The notes below the pieces were generated by a model. The model was not told where the DNA came from. It did not search any database and was given only the letters and a program-made list of their open reading frames with translations. A stretch of 64,000 bases of DNA from Delphinapterus leucas (taxonomy: Eukaryota > Chordata > Mammalia > Artiodactyla > Monodontidae): the NCBI RefSeq assembly GCF_002288925.2, contig NW_022098048.1:18923664-18987663 (forward strand). The letters run 5' to 3'. Shown piece after piece: positions 1 to 11,864 of this stretch. Made by a program: the position numbers and the translations under genes. Positions within the stretch are counted from its first letter, which is position 1. Every line of letters starts with the position of its first letter.

Positions 1-110
1 ACAGTCCACACGTGGCTAGTGAGCATGTGAAGTGTGGGTAGTGTCACTAAGAAAAATGAAGTAGCTCCTGTGACTAGTGACTACTAAACTGGACAGCACA
101 AATCTACACC
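1..110. repeat. Possible MER58-like hAT remnant
   Basis: Repeated gtggctagtg / gactagtgactact words ending in ggacagcac resemble the ends of MER58-type nonautonomous hAT elements. The match is from memory and the element is cut by the window edge. Confidence 0.3.
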
Positions 111-2075
111 ACAGCCAATTTAATATTTTAATATATATCAAAATCCAATGAGTTTTCAGGTATTAAAATAATTAACAGATAAAACCCAAACTTTAAAAAT
201 AATTACAAATTAATAAAATATAGGTTCTGACAGTTAGTAATCAAGGTTTTTCCATAACCATGAGAAAAAGAATGGAAAATCTCAATATAACTAGAGGTGA
301 AAAATATATATTTAAAGAAGTAAAGTTTTATAGCACCCTTCCCAAAGGGAATCAAAGAGCATTATTAAAACATACATGTGCACACACACACACACACACA
401 CAAATACACACTAACAATTTAAAAATATATCAATAACCATGTGAATTTTTATATTTGATATACAAATGTGCTGAAATATACAGAACATTTAAATATCTAC
501 ACACAAAATAAACTCCATATTTACCATTTACTCAAGTCCAAGTTCAGTTAACACTTTCAATAACGGGAAAAAAAATTGCTCCCTCTTTCTAAACAGTAAA
601 GAGCCTAACTCTACAATTACACAGTAGAGCACTTTGTGCCAGAGACAGTCCAAAGAGAACTGGACCTCAAGCAATATAAAGCTGGGCACCATTTAGGCTG
701 GAGACCCAGTCCACAAAGATGCCACTCAAATCTCATTATCACATCCTGAGAGAATTAAGATTCACAATTAAACCACTTCACTAGGGTCTGCACTGGGTCT
801 GGGCAGAAGAGGGAAGGCAGCTGACCTAAAAGTGCTTAAGAGGTGACACTGAGGAGGCAAAGGAGTATCAGAAAAGAATTCGTGGATCAATCACCAAATA
901 ATTCTTGAAAGTACGTTGATGGCTGGATTAGTCTGGCACACATGCTCTGACTTTAAAAGCAAACCAAAAAATCCCAAAAAGGATGTTTGATTAAACTGCC
1001 TCTAGGTTACAAAACGGGAACATTCTCATTTTAACTAGCGAAGTCAGCTTACTCTGACTAGTCACAGGACACAGAAAATGAACAGACTCCCCATTCAGCA
1101 AACGGACCCCTCCCCCAAAGATCTCATTACTTATTTCAAAATGTGTTGTGTTAAAACTGAACCCCTAGAGGGCAACTCAGCTTCAATTTTTACTCCATAG
1201 TATACGTCAGTTCCTAACCAGTTTATAGATGCCATGACCTTGGAACTTTTCCTTTAAAACGAAAGGGAAATAGAAGAAAACTGAGATATTCCATCTACTA
1301 CTGAAAAATATCATTACGGAACGTAGTCTTTAACAGTGATAATTTGAAGGTGAAGAATATGGTATATTTTTATTAGGCATATTCCCGAATAACCCCCATC
1401 ATAAATGAATATTTGAATATTAACACTCTCAGTAGGAACCATGTAGCAGATAGGAAAGACATACTTAACAAGTCTATTTAATATGAATGCTTTGCATAAC
1501 TTTACATTCATTAAATTGCACGTTAAAATGTGTAGGGAAAAAGGTGAAGAATCCAATCTCAGTAACAATTAACCCTATAAATTACCCAGTATAAACCACT
1601 ATGTATAGGAAAACCAACGTTCCTTCAAGGTCAAAAACATGAAGAGGTTTGCTGGCTGCCCATCTAAACTGACTCTGCATTGTGAGGCAGAAGTGTTTAT
1701 ATTCAAATAGGCCCACTCAAAATACTGACATAGCAAAAGAAAGAGTCATTGTATCAATGTGAAAAGAATATTACCCACCAAGGACACTAACTAACCTATA
1801 AAACTCAACAATGGTATATTGGACTCAGCCTCTTTTTAGTGAAACTCAGAAACTGGGCATATACAAGTCTAATATACATATATGACCAGAGTTAACAGAA
1901 TGAGCTGAGAATTTCCCTGGACGATATACAGGATTACAATAATAATGTAATAACTTGATAAGTCATATATGTGTGTTTTTTAATACAAATAAGATTTTTA
2001 GAGGACCAACTCTCATGCTTGTATATATACTCTATAATACATACTCACTAACTAGAACAAAATTTTAACTCAATT
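111..2075. other. CMC1 intron 2, no recognised element except (CA)n
   Basis: AT-rich intronic sequence. I see no exon, no SINE and no clear LINE here. Confidence 0.6.
381..402. repeat. (CA)n microsatellite
   Basis: Eleven uninterrupted CA units. Confidence 0.9.
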
Positions 2076-2084
2076 TGTAGACAG
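2076..2084. repeat. Target-site duplication (left) of the 7.6-kb L1
   Basis: The 9-mer tgtagacag directly precedes the poly(T) and is repeated exactly at 9676-9684 after the L1 5' end. Confidence 0.85.
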
Positions 2085-2292
2085 TTTTTTTTTTAACATT
2101 TTTATTGGAGTATAATTGCTTCACAATGGTGTGTTAGTTTCTGTTTTATAACAAAGTGAATCAGTTATACATATACATATATCCCCATATCTCCTCTCCC
2201 TCTTGCGTCTCCCTCCCACCCTCCCTATCCCACCTTTCTACCTGGTCACAAAGCACCAAGCTGATCTCCCTGTGCTATGTGACTGCTACCCA
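2085..2292 (-). other. L1 3' UTR and poly(A)
   Basis: This is about 200 bp between the ORF2 stop and the A-tail, with AATAAA just before the tail (ttttattgg region at 2099-2107 on the plus strand). It closely resembles the plus-strand copy at 62610-62826. Confidence 0.8.
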
Positions 2293-5200
2293 CTAGCTAT
2301 CTATTTTACATTTGGTAGTGTATATATGTCCATATATACACTCCCACTCTCTTTGTCCCAGCTTACCCTTCTCCCTCCCCATGACCTCAAGTCCATTCTC
2401 TAGTAGGTCTGCATCTTTTATTCCCGCCTTGCCCGTGGGTTCTTCATGACCTTTTTTTTTTAGATTCCATATATATGTGTTTAGCACATGGTATGTGTTT
2501 TTCTCTTTCTGACTTACTTCACTCTGTATGACAGACTCTAGGTCCATCCACCTCACTACAAATAACTCAGTTTCATTTCTTTTTATGGCTAAGTAATATT
2601 CCATTGTATATATGTGCCACATCTTCTGTATCCATTCATCTGTCACCAGGACACTTAGGTTGCTTCCATGTCCTGACTATTGTAAATAGAGCTGCAATGA
2701 ACACTGTGGTACATGACTCTTTTTGAATTATGGTTTGCTCAGGGTATATGCCCAGTAGTGGGATTCCTGGGTCATATGGTAGTTCTACTTTTAGTTTTTT
2801 AAGGAACCTCCATAATGTTCTCCATAGTGGCTCTATCACTTTACATTCCCACCAACAGTGCAAAAGGGTTCCCTTATTTCCACACCCTCTCCAGCATTTA
2901 TTGTTTCTAGGTTTTTTGATGATGCCCATACTAACAGATGTGAGGTGATATTGCATTGTAGTTTTGATTTGCATTTCTCTAGTGATTAATGACGTTCAGC
3001 ATTGTTTCATGTGTTTGTTGGTAATCTATATATTCTTTGGAGAACTATCTATTTAAATCTTCTACCCATTTTTGTATTGCATTGTTTGTTTTTTTGCTAT
3101 TGAGCTGCATGAGCTGCTTGTAAATTTTGGAGATTAATCCTCTGTCACTTGCTTCATTTGCAAATATTTTCTCCCATTCTGAGGGTTGTCTTTTCGTCTT
3201 GTTTATGGTTGCCTTTGCTGTGCAAAAGCTTTGAAGTTTCATTAGGTTCCACTTGTTTATGTCTGTTTTTATTTCCATTTCTCTAGGAGCTGGGTCAAAA
3301 ATAGTGTTCTGCCTATGTCTTCCTCTAAGAGTTTGATAGTGTCTGGCCTCACATTTAGGTCTTTAATCCATTTTGAGTTTATTTTTGTATATGGTGTTAG
3401 GGACTGTTCTATTTTCATTCTTTTACATGTAGCTGTCCAGTTTTCCCAGCACCACTTATTGAAGAGGCTGTCTTTTCTCCACTGTATATTCTTGCCTCCT
3501 TTATCAAAGATAAGGTGACCATATGTGCGTGGGTTTATCTCTGAGCTTTCTATCCTGTTCTATTTATGTATATTTCTGTTTTTGTGCCGGTACCATACAG
3601 TCTTGATTACTGTAGCTTTGTAGTATAGTCTGAAGGCAGGGAGCCTGATTCCTCCAGCTCCACTTTTCTTTCGCAAGATGGCTTGGGCTATTCAGGGTCT
3701 TTTGTGTTTCCATACAAATTGTGAAATATTTTGTTCTAGTTCTGTGAAAAATGCCAGTGGTAGTTTGACAGGGATTGTATTGAATCTGTAGATTGCTTTG
3801 GGTAGTATAGTCATTTTCACAATGTTGATTCTTCCAATCCAAGAACATGGTATATCTCTCCATCTATTTGTATCATCTTTAATTTCTTTCATCAGTGTCT
3901 TATAATTTTCTGCATACAGGTCTTTTGTCTCCTTAGGTAGGTTTATTCCTAGGTATTTTATTATTTTTGTTGCAATGGTAAATGGGAGTGTTTTCTTAAT
4001 TTCACTTTCAGACTTTTCATCATTAGCGTATAGGAACGCCAGAGATTTCTCTGCGTTAATTTTGTATCCTGCTACTTTATCAAATTCACTGATTAGCTCT
4101 AGTAGTTTTCTGGTAGCATCTTTAGGATTCTCTATGTATACTATCATATCATCTGCAAACAGTGACAGCTTTACTTCTTTTCTGATTTGGATTCCTATTA
4201 TTTCTTTTTCATCTCTGATTGCTGCGGCTAAAACTTCCAAAACTGTGTTGAATAATAGTGGTGAAAGTGAGCAACCTTGTCTTGTTCCTGATCTTAGTGG
4301 AAATGGTTTCAGTTTTTCACCACTGAGGATGATGTTGGCTGTGGGTTTGTCATATATGGCCTTTATTAGGTTGAGGTAAGTCCCCTTTATGCCTACTTTC
4401 TGGAGAGCTTTTATCATAAATGGGTGCTGAATTTTTTCGAAAGCTTTCTCTGCATCTATTGAGATGATCATATGGTTTTTCTCCTTCAATTTGTTAGTAT
4501 GGTGTATCACATAGATTGATTTGTGTATGTTGAAGAATCCTTGCATTCCTGGGATAAACCCCACCTGATCATATTGTATGATCCTTTTAATGTGCTGCTG
4601 GATTCTGTTTGCTAGTATTTTGTTGAGGATTTTTGCATCTATGTTCATCAGTGATATTGGCATGTAGTTTTCTTTTTTTGTGACATCTTTGTCTGGTTTT
4701 GGTATCAGGGTGATGGTGGCCTCGAAGAATGAGTTTGGGAGTGCTCCTCCATCTGCTATATTTTGGAAGAGTTTGAGAAGGATAGGTGTTAGCTCTTCTC
4801 TAAGTGTTTGATAGAATTCACCTGTGAAGCCATCTGGTCCTGGGCTTTTGTTTGTTGGAGGATTTTTAATCACAGTTTCAAATTTCAGTGCTTGTGATTG
4901 GTCTGTTCATATTTTCTATTTCTTCCTGGTTCAGTCTTGGAAGGTTGTTCTTTTCTAAGAATTTGCCCATTTCGTCCAGGTTCTCCATTTTATTGGCACT
5001 GAGTTGCTTGTAGTAATCTGTCATGATTGGTCTGTTCATATTTTCTATTTCTTCCTGGTTCAGTCTTGGAAGGTTGTGCTTTTCTAAAAATTTGTCCATT
5101 TCTTCCAGGTTGTCCATTTTATTGGCACAGAGTTGCTTGTAGTAATCTCTCATGATCCTTTGTATTTCTGCAGTGTCAGTTGTTACTTCTCATTTTTCAT

Positions 5201-6378
5201 TTCTAATTCTATTGGTTTGAGTCTTCTCCCTTTTTTCTTGATGAGTCTGGCTAATGGTTTATCAATTTTGTTTATCTTCTCAAACAACCAGTTTTTAGTT
5301 TTACTGATCCTTGCTGTCATTTCCTTCATTTCTTTTTCATTTATTTCTGATCTGATCTTTATGATTTCTTTCCTTCTGCTAACTTTGGGGTTTTTTTCTT
5401 CTTATTTCTCTAATTGCTTTAGGTGTAAGGTTAGGTTGTTTATTTGAGATATTTCTTGTTTCTTAAGGTAGGATTGTATTGCTATAAACTTCCCTCTTAG
5501 AACTGCTTTTGTTGCATCCCATAGGTTTTGGGTCATTGTGTATTCATTGTCATTTGTTTTTAGGTATTTTTTGATTTCCTCTTTGATTTTTTTCAGTGAT
5601 CTCTTGGTTATTAAGTAGTGTACTGTTTAGCATCCATGTGTTTGTATTTTTTACAGATTTTTTCCTGTAATTGTTATCTAGTCTCATAGCATTGTGGTCA
5701 GAAAAGATCCTTGATATGATTTCAATCTTCTTAAATTTACCAAGGCTTAATCTGTGACCCGATATATGATCTACCCTGGAGAATGTTCCATGAGCACTTG
5801 AGAATAAAGTGTATTCTGTTGTTTTTGGATGGTGTGTCCTATAAATATCAATTAAGTCCATCTTGTTTAATGTATCATGAAAAGCTTGTGTTTCCTTATT
5901 TATCTTCATTTTGGATGATCTGTCCATTGGTGAAAGTGGGGTGTTAAAGTCCCCTACTATTATTGTGTTACTGTCGATTTCGCTTTTATTGCTATTAGAA
6001 TCTGCCTTATGTACTGAGGTGCTCCTATGCTGGGTGCATAAATATTTACAACTGTTATATCTTTTTCTTGGATTGATCCCTAGATCATTATGTAGTGTCC
6101 TTCTTTGTCTCTTGTAATAGTCTCTGTTTTAAAGTATATTTTGTCTGAAATGAGAATTGCTACTCCAGCTTTCTTTTGATTTCATTTGCACGGAATATCT
6201 TTTTCCATCCCCTCACTTTCAGTCTGTACATGTTCCTGGGTCTGAAATTGGTCTCTTGAAGACACCATACACATGGGTCTTGTCTTTCTATCCGTTCAGC
6301 CAGTCTATGTCTTTTGGTTGGAGCATGTAATCCATTTACATTTAAGCTAATTATTGATATGTATGTTCCTATTATCAT
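2293..6378 (-). pseudogene. L1 ORF2 (endonuclease-reverse transcriptase), broken
   Basis: The start is at 6378 (MIIGTYISIISLNVNGL), the APE-type endonuclease N-terminus. The reverse transcriptase is in the long open segment 4873-3692, with [14 protein letters not shown], the [12 protein letters not shown] region and the catalytic LFADDMIVY. The C-terminal cysteine-rich segment CWRGCG...HCWWEC is at 2974-2636, and the frame closes at 2293 after ...TKCKIDS. Frameshifts or stops occur between the segments (for example one extra base near 4877). An in-frame 129-bp tandem duplication sits between the endonuclease and RT at 4896-5153. Confidence 0.92.
4896..5153 (-). repeat. Two tandem 129-bp units within L1 ORF2
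   Basis: Units 4896-5024 and 5025-5153 are direct repeats, 129 bp each (43 codons, frame preserved). They differ at about seven positions (about 5%). Each encodes DYYKQLxANKMxNLxEM...[17 protein letters not shown]. The old L1 near 61550-61680 has only one copy of this segment. Confidence 0.9.
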
Positions 6379-6436
6379 TTTCTTAATTGTTTTGGGTTTG
6401 TTACGTTAGGTCTTTACCTTCTCTTTTGTTTCCTGC

Positions 6437-7331
6437 CTAGAGAAGCTCCTTTAGCATTTGTTGTAATACAAGCTGGTTTGGTTGTGCTGAATTTTCTCAG
6501 CTTTTGCTTGTCTGTAAAGGTTTTAATTTCTCCATCAAATCTGAATGAGATCCTTGCTTGGTAGAGTTATCTTGGTTGTAGGTTTTTCTACTTTATCACT
6601 TTAAACATGTCCTGCCCGTCCCTCCTGGCTTGCAGAGTTTCTGCTGAAAGATCAGCTGTTAACTTTATGGGGATTCCCTTGCATGTTATTTGTTGTTTTT
6701 CCCTTGCTGCTTTTAATATTTTTTCATTGTATTTAATTTTTGGTAGTTTGATTAATATGTGTCTTGGCGTGTTTCTCCTTGGATTTATCCTATATGGGAC
6801 TCTCTGCACTTCCTGGACTTGACTATTTCCCTTCCCATATTAGGGAAGTTTTCAACTATAATCTCTTCAAATATTTTCTCAGTCCCCTTCTGTTTCTCTT
6901 CTTCTTCTGGGACCCCTATAACTCGAATGTTCGTGCGTTGAATATTGTCCCAGAGGTCTCTGAGACTGTCCTCAATTCTTTTCATTCTTTTTTCTTTATT
7001 CTGCTCTGCAGCAGTTATTTCCACTATTTTATCTTCCAGGTCACTTATCCGTTCTTCTGCCTCAGCTATTCTGCTATGCATTCCTTCTAGAGAATTTTTG
7101 ATTTCATTTATTGTGTTGTTCATGAATGTTTGTTTTCTCTTTAGTTCTTCTAGGCCCTTATTAAAACGTTTCTTGTATTTTTTCCATTCTATTTCCAAGA
7201 TATTGGATCATCTTTACTATCATTATTCTGAATTCTTTTTCAGGTAGACTGCCTATTTCCTCTTCATTTGTTAGGTCTGGTGGGTTTTTTCCTTGCTCCT
7301 TCCTCTGCTGTGTGTTTCTCTGTCTTCTCAT
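6437..7331 (-). pseudogene. L1 ORF1 (RNA-binding chaperone), frameshifted
   Basis: The start ATG is at 7331..7329 (MRRQRNTQQRKEQGK...) and the stop TAG is at 6439..6437 after ...MLKELL. About 895 bp would give roughly 298 residues. Visible parts are the basic N-terminus, a coiled-coil segment around EERISDLEDKIVEI, the RRM region around NIRVIGVPEEEE, and the C-terminal domain with RINPRRNTPRHILIKL and KAAREKQQITCKG. The reading shifts frame near 7180, near 6800 and again near 6590, so no full product can be made. In an active element ORF1p forms trimers that coat L1 RNA. Confidence 0.9.
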
Positions 7332-9675
7332 TTTGCTTAACTTACTGTGTTTGGGGTCTCGTTTTCGCAGGCTGCAGGTTCGTAGTTCTCGTTGTTTTTT
7401 GTGTCTGCCCCCAGTGGGTAAAGTTGGTTCAGTGGGTTGTGTAGGCTTCCTGGTGTAGGGGACTAGTGTCTGTGTTCTGGTGGATGAGGCTGGATCTTGT
7501 CTTTCTGGTGGGCAGGTCCACATCTGGTGGTGATTTTTGGGGTGTCTGTGACCTTATTATGATTTTAGGCCGACTCTCTGCTAATGGGTGGGGTTATGTT
7601 CCTGTCTTGCTAGTTGTTTGGCATACGGTGTCCAGCAGTAGAGCTTGCTGGTCGTTGAGTGGAGCTGAGTTCTGGCGTTGGGATGGAGATCTCTGGGAGA
7701 TTTTCGCCACTTGATATTACGTGGAGCTGGTAGGTCTCTGGGGAACCAATGTTCTGAACTTGGCTCTCCCACCTCAGAGGCACAGCCCTGGCGCCTGGCT
7801 GGAGCACCAAGAGCCTTTCATCCACACGGCAAAGGAGAGAAAGGAAGGAAGGGAGGGAGGGAGGAAGGAAAAGAAACAAACAAAACAAACAAACAAAGGA
7901 GGGAGAGAGAAAGAAAGGAAGGAAGGAAGAACGGAAGGAAGAAATGAACAAAGAAACAAAGAAAGAAAGAAAAAGAGAGAGAGAAAGAAAGGAAGGAAGG
8001 AAGAAATGAAGAAAGAAAAGAAAGGAAGGAAAGAAGAAAGAAAGGAAGGAAGGAAGGAAGAAAGGAAGAGAGGAAGAAAGAAACGAAGAAAGAAAGAAAG
8101 AAAAGAAAGGAAGGAAAGAAAGAGAAAGAAAAAGAAACAAAGAAAGGAAGAAAGAAAAGAAAGAAAGAAAAGAAAGGTAAAATAAAATAAGTTATTAAAA
8201 TACAACACAAAATAATTATTTAAAAAAATTTTTTAAGTAATTAATAAAAAAGAAAGTAAGAAAGAACAAACAAACTAAAAAACAAATCCACCAATGGTAA
8301 CAAGTGCTGAAAAGTATACTGAAGAAAAAAAAATGGACAGACAGAACCCTAGAACAAATGGTAAAAGCAAAGTTATACAGACAAAATCATACGTAGAAGC
8401 ATATGCATACGCATTCACAAAAGCAGTAAAAGGGGGAAAAAATATATATATATACACATATATCATTGCTCCCAAAGTCCACCTCCTCAATTTGGGATGA
8501 TTCGTTGTCTATTCAGGTATTCCACAGATGCTGGGTACATCAAGTTGACTGTGGAGATTTAAGCCGCTGCTCCTGAGGCTGCTGGGAGAAATTTCCCTTC
8601 CTCTTCTTTGTTCGCACAGCTCCTGGGATTCAGCTTTGGATTTGGCCCTGCCTCTGCATTTAGGTCGCCTGAGGGCGTCTGTTCTTCGCTCACAGGACGG
8701 GGTGAAAGGGGCAGCTGCTTCGGGGGCTCTGGCTCACTCAGGCTGTGGGGAGGGAGGGTACAGAGTGCGGGGCGAGCCTGCGGCGGCAGAGGTCAGCATG
8801 ACATTGCACCAGCCTGAGGCGTGCTGTGTGTTCTCCCAGGGAAGTTGTCCCTGGATCACAGGACCCTGGCTGTGGCGAGCTGCACAGGCTTCCGGGAGGG
8901 GAGGTGTGGATAGTGACCTGTGCTCGCACACAGGCTTCTTGGTGGCTGCAGCAGCAGCCTTAGCATCTCATGCCCGTCTCTGGGGTCCGCGCTGATAGCC
9001 GCGGCTCACGCCAGTGTCTGGAGCTCCTTTAAGCAGTGCTCTTAATCTCCTCTCCTCGCGCACCAGGAAACAAAGAGGCAAGAAGAAGTCTCTCGCCTCT
9101 TTGGCAGTCCCAGACCTTTTCCCAGACTCCCTTCCGGCTACCTGTGGCACACTAGCCCCCTCCAGGCTGTGTTCACACAGCCAACCCCAGTCCTCTCCCT
9201 GGGATCTGACCGAAGCCAGAGCCTCAGCTCCCAGCCCCCACCCGTCCCAGCGGGTGAACAGACAAGCCTCTCGGGCTGGTGAGTGCTGGTCGGCACTGAT
9301 CCTCTGTGCAGGAATCTCTCCGCTTTGCCCTCTGCCCCCCTGTTGCTGAGCTCTCCTCCATGGCTCCCAAGTTTCCCCGCCCCCACCATCACCCCGTCTC
9401 CACCAGTGAAGGGGCTTCGTAGTGTGCAGAAACTTTCCTCCTTCACAGCTCCCTCCCACTGGTGCAGGTCCCGTCCCTATTCTTTTGTCTGTTTTTTCTT
9501 TTGCCCTACCCAGGTACGTGGGGAGTTTCTTGCCTTTTGGGAGGTCTGAGGTCTTCTGCTAGCGTTCAGCAGGTGTTCTGTAGGAGGTGTTCCACGTGTA
9601 GATGTATTTCTGATGTAACTGTGGGGAGGGAGGTGATCTCCGCGTCTTACTCTTCCGCCATCTTGAAGCTCCTCC
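7332..9675 (-). promoter_or_regulatory. L1 5' UTR / internal promoter
   Basis: This is about 2.3 kb of sequence between the L1 5' terminus and the ORF1 start codon. The distal half (about 8560-9675) is GC-rich with CpGs, as expected for an internal Pol II promoter. A YY1-type motif lies at the extreme 5' end (ccgccatctt at 9655-9664 on the plus strand). The proximal half is AT/purine-rich and carries a long tetranucleotide tract at 7831-8176. It is unusually long compared with the roughly 0.9-kb human L1 5' UTR. Confidence 0.8.
7831..8176. repeat. Purine microsatellite (GGAA/GAAA)n inside the L1 5' UTR
   Basis: This is about 345 bp of nearly pure purine on the plus strand (pyrimidine on the L1 sense strand), made of interleaved GGAA, GAAA and GGGA units with a few CAAA interruptions near 7875-7900. 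It generates long low-complexity Phe/Ser/Leu open frames that are not genes. Confidence 0.9.
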
Positions 9676-9684
9676 TGTAGACAG
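9676..9684. repeat. Target-site duplication (right) of the 7.6-kb L1
   Basis: Exact copy of the 9-mer at 2076-2084, directly adjoining the L1 5' terminus. Confidence 0.85.
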
Positions 9685-10447
9685 CTTTTGAGTGTAAATG
9701 TGTCATCACACAAGGCCTGCCTTCCAGCAGGGCATCACTGGGGGCTCCTCACCTGCTGTGCTCAGGGCCAGGACCACCACAGTGGGGAGGGCAGAGGACA
9801 GGCACAGGTTGGTTAAGGACCACATCTCCAAGTCACAATAAGTGTCTTAACTGAAGTTGTAAACTAATTACTCACATGATATCCTATGAATTCAGGGATC
9901 TGAGACAACCACAAATCAAATCTCTGCTCACGTAGATTAGAATCTAGATTTGCAATTTGACAAACCAAAGACTGTGCTGATGAAACACAGAGAAGGGACC
10001 ATTACGTAGGGTGAAGTTTGTGGGTTAGCGACTTTCTTAACAGGAAAGAGGAAAAGGGGGTAGCCATGTAATTTACAGGATAAAAGGGGTTAGGGTTGAA
10101 GACTGCAAAAGTATACTTGGGTTTATCACTTCCTAAGATGAGTTTGCTAAGAATCTTTGGCGCTCTGGAAAAGAATTTGAACGCTGACCTACATAATTTG
10201 GGGCTTGACCTCCATGATGGAAGCAAGGGAAATAAAGATTCAGGAAATAGAAAACATACACACAAAAACTAAGAATAGCTACAACAACAGAACAACCAAA
10301 ACATATATAGTTAATACAAAAAAGAGTACCCCAGGCAGTGAAGTAGGTAATTTTAGTATATTCAAAATGACCTGAGAACGGAGTAAAACCCATATGGCTA
10401 ATTACTATATGCTGCTTTAAGGGACAAGTCTGTGCCTTTGGCTAATC
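9685..10447. other. CMC1 intron 2, unassigned
   Basis: Unique-looking intronic sequence. Short open frames here have no family resemblance. Confidence 0.55.
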
Positions 10448-10601
10448 CCTGTTTCTCAACCTTGGCTGCACATTGAAATCACCTTGGGAGCTTAAAAAAA
10501 AAAATACTAACACCTTTCTTTGAAGAGAGAAACCTGTGCATTGGTATTTTAAAAAAGATTCCCAGATAATTCTGATGTACAGCAGGGGTTGAAGACCACT
10601 G
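10448..10601 (+). mobile_element. MER20 hAT-Charlie remnant
   Basis: It begins with a form of the ...TTCTCAACC terminal repeat followed by gcacattgaaatcacc, and ends gaagaccactg. It has MER20 length (about 155 bp) and the internal ggtattttaaaaaa...cccagataattctgatg section. Confidence 0.75.
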
Positions 10602-11040
10602 ATCTGGCCTATGTGACAGATGACGATCAAATGCACTTCAATCAGCAGGGCAGAGCAGAGGTTCCACTGTAAGAATGTGATGAGTTGAATTTCATCATCT
10701 AAGTAGATCTGACCAGGGAAGATATGGAAGGAAAAGATAACACAGAAGAACTCGCATGAAGCCTTTATCACTGAGGCACTGGACAAATAGGCCCACTCTG
10801 AAAATCACAGGGTACTAACAGAGAGTTCCTTAATACATTCAACAATATGGTATGTTGAGGCCAAAATAAGAGAAAAACAAACAGTTCAGATTTTTCACAG
10901 TAGTATATCCAAAGGTATGGATATTTGTTACATTTGATATTTTAAATCACCAATATACCCAACACTCAGAAACAACTTCTGTTAACATTTCTTCATAGCT
11001 CTCTCTCCATACTATTAGTCATAATTTTGGTTTAAACATT
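10602..11040. other. CMC1 intron 2, unassigned
   Basis: No recognised repeat or exon. Confidence 0.5.
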
Positions 11041-11044
11041 TATT

Positions 11045-11165
11045 TCGTAACTATCCCCCTACCATACTTAAACTCCATGAGGATGCAGGCTGACTTGGTT
11101 TCAGTCATGCTTATGTACACAGAACAGTGCTAGGTACACAGTAAGTGCCCATAAGAATTTATGGA
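11045..11165 (+). mobile_element. L2/MIR 3'-end fragment
   Basis: The block aaactccatgaggatgcagg...cagaacagtgctaggtacac followed by agtaagtgcccataagaattta is the characteristic 3' end of L2/MIR elements. Confidence 0.6.
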
Positions 11166-11220
11166 ATTAGTTAATTTTGGTAAGCTCTTCTGTATTTTTT
11201 AAAAACTTAATTTAATTAAA

Positions 11221-11430
11221 CTAGGGATCAGGAAATTTCTTCAGTAAAGAGGTATATGGTGAATATTTTAGGCTTTGTGAGCTATGTTGTCTCTGCTGCA
11301 ACTACTCACATCCACTATAGCAGCATGAGAGCAGCCACAGGCAACACCTAGGTAAATGGCCATGGCTGTGCTCCAACAGAAGAGAGACAAGCAGCGGGAA
11401 GGATTTGACCACTGTAGACCAACAACCCTG
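11221..11430 (+). mobile_element. MER1-like hAT (Charlie) remnant
   Basis: The 5' end ctagggatcaggaaa and 3' end gaccaacaaccctgg form the degraded terminal inverted repeat. The interior (gaatattttaggctttgtgagc, tctctgctgcaactactcac, ggccatggctgtgctccaac) is typical of this family. A second copy lies at 33218-33410. Confidence 0.7.
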
Positions 11431-11864
11431 GGTGAAAATGATACATTATGCTAGTCTCTCATATCAGTAATGCATCATTATTATCACAAGTTTGTGTATA
11501 TCATCATTTCTAGTACCATAATTTTTAAAACCAGACTCTGTTGACATCTAAGTTTTTGACAATATTTTATATTATATACAATGCTATGTCACATCTCTGA
11601 TAATTTCCTTACGACACATTCCTACCAATAGAGTTGCTAGGTGAAGCAGTAGCCACATTTATGAATTTTTGTTAATTATTTAAAATACTCATAAACCCCT
11701 TTCCTGACATCATGCTCATCTATATTCCAAGCCAGCAGTGTAAACACCTGCTTCTCCAAAGCCTCATCAACGTTATACATCATATATGTTTTCTTACCCA
11801 CAAATACTTTATTATGCACATGATTAGAGTTCTATATTTACTTTTTCTTATTAGATGACATTTA

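Larger units (their letters stand above)
2085..9675 (-). mobile_element. LINE-1, complete-ended, about 7.6 kb, minus strand
   Basis: Read on the minus strand, this element has a 5' UTR (9675-7332), ORF1 (7331-6437), a short spacer, ORF2 (6378-2293), a 3' UTR and a poly(A), seen as poly(T) from 2085. It is flanked by the 9-bp target duplication tgtagacag at 2076-2084 and 9676-9684. The 5' end begins GGAGGAGCTTCAAGATGGCGG, carrying the terminal YY1-type motif of full-length L1s. Both ORFs are interrupted by several frameshifts, so it is not competent now. It lies in CMC1 intron 2 in sense orientation. The family is the cetartiodactyl L1 lineage; the same 3' end recurs at 62305-62826. Confidence 0.95.

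Noticed and set aside
3975..4379. Plus-strand open frame of 134 codons
   Set aside because: It is the antisense shadow of the L1 reverse transcriptase on the minus strand.
7610..8210. Open frames of 130-176 codons rich in Phe/Ser/Leu or Lys/Glu/Arg on both strands
   Set aside because: They are read-through of the purine/pyrimidine tetranucleotide tract in the L1 5' UTR; low complexity, present in all frames.
8608..9549. Several GC-rich open frames on both strands and an apparent second CpG-rich promoter
   Set aside because: This is the L1 5' UTR; the frames are unrelated to each other and end at the L1 boundary.
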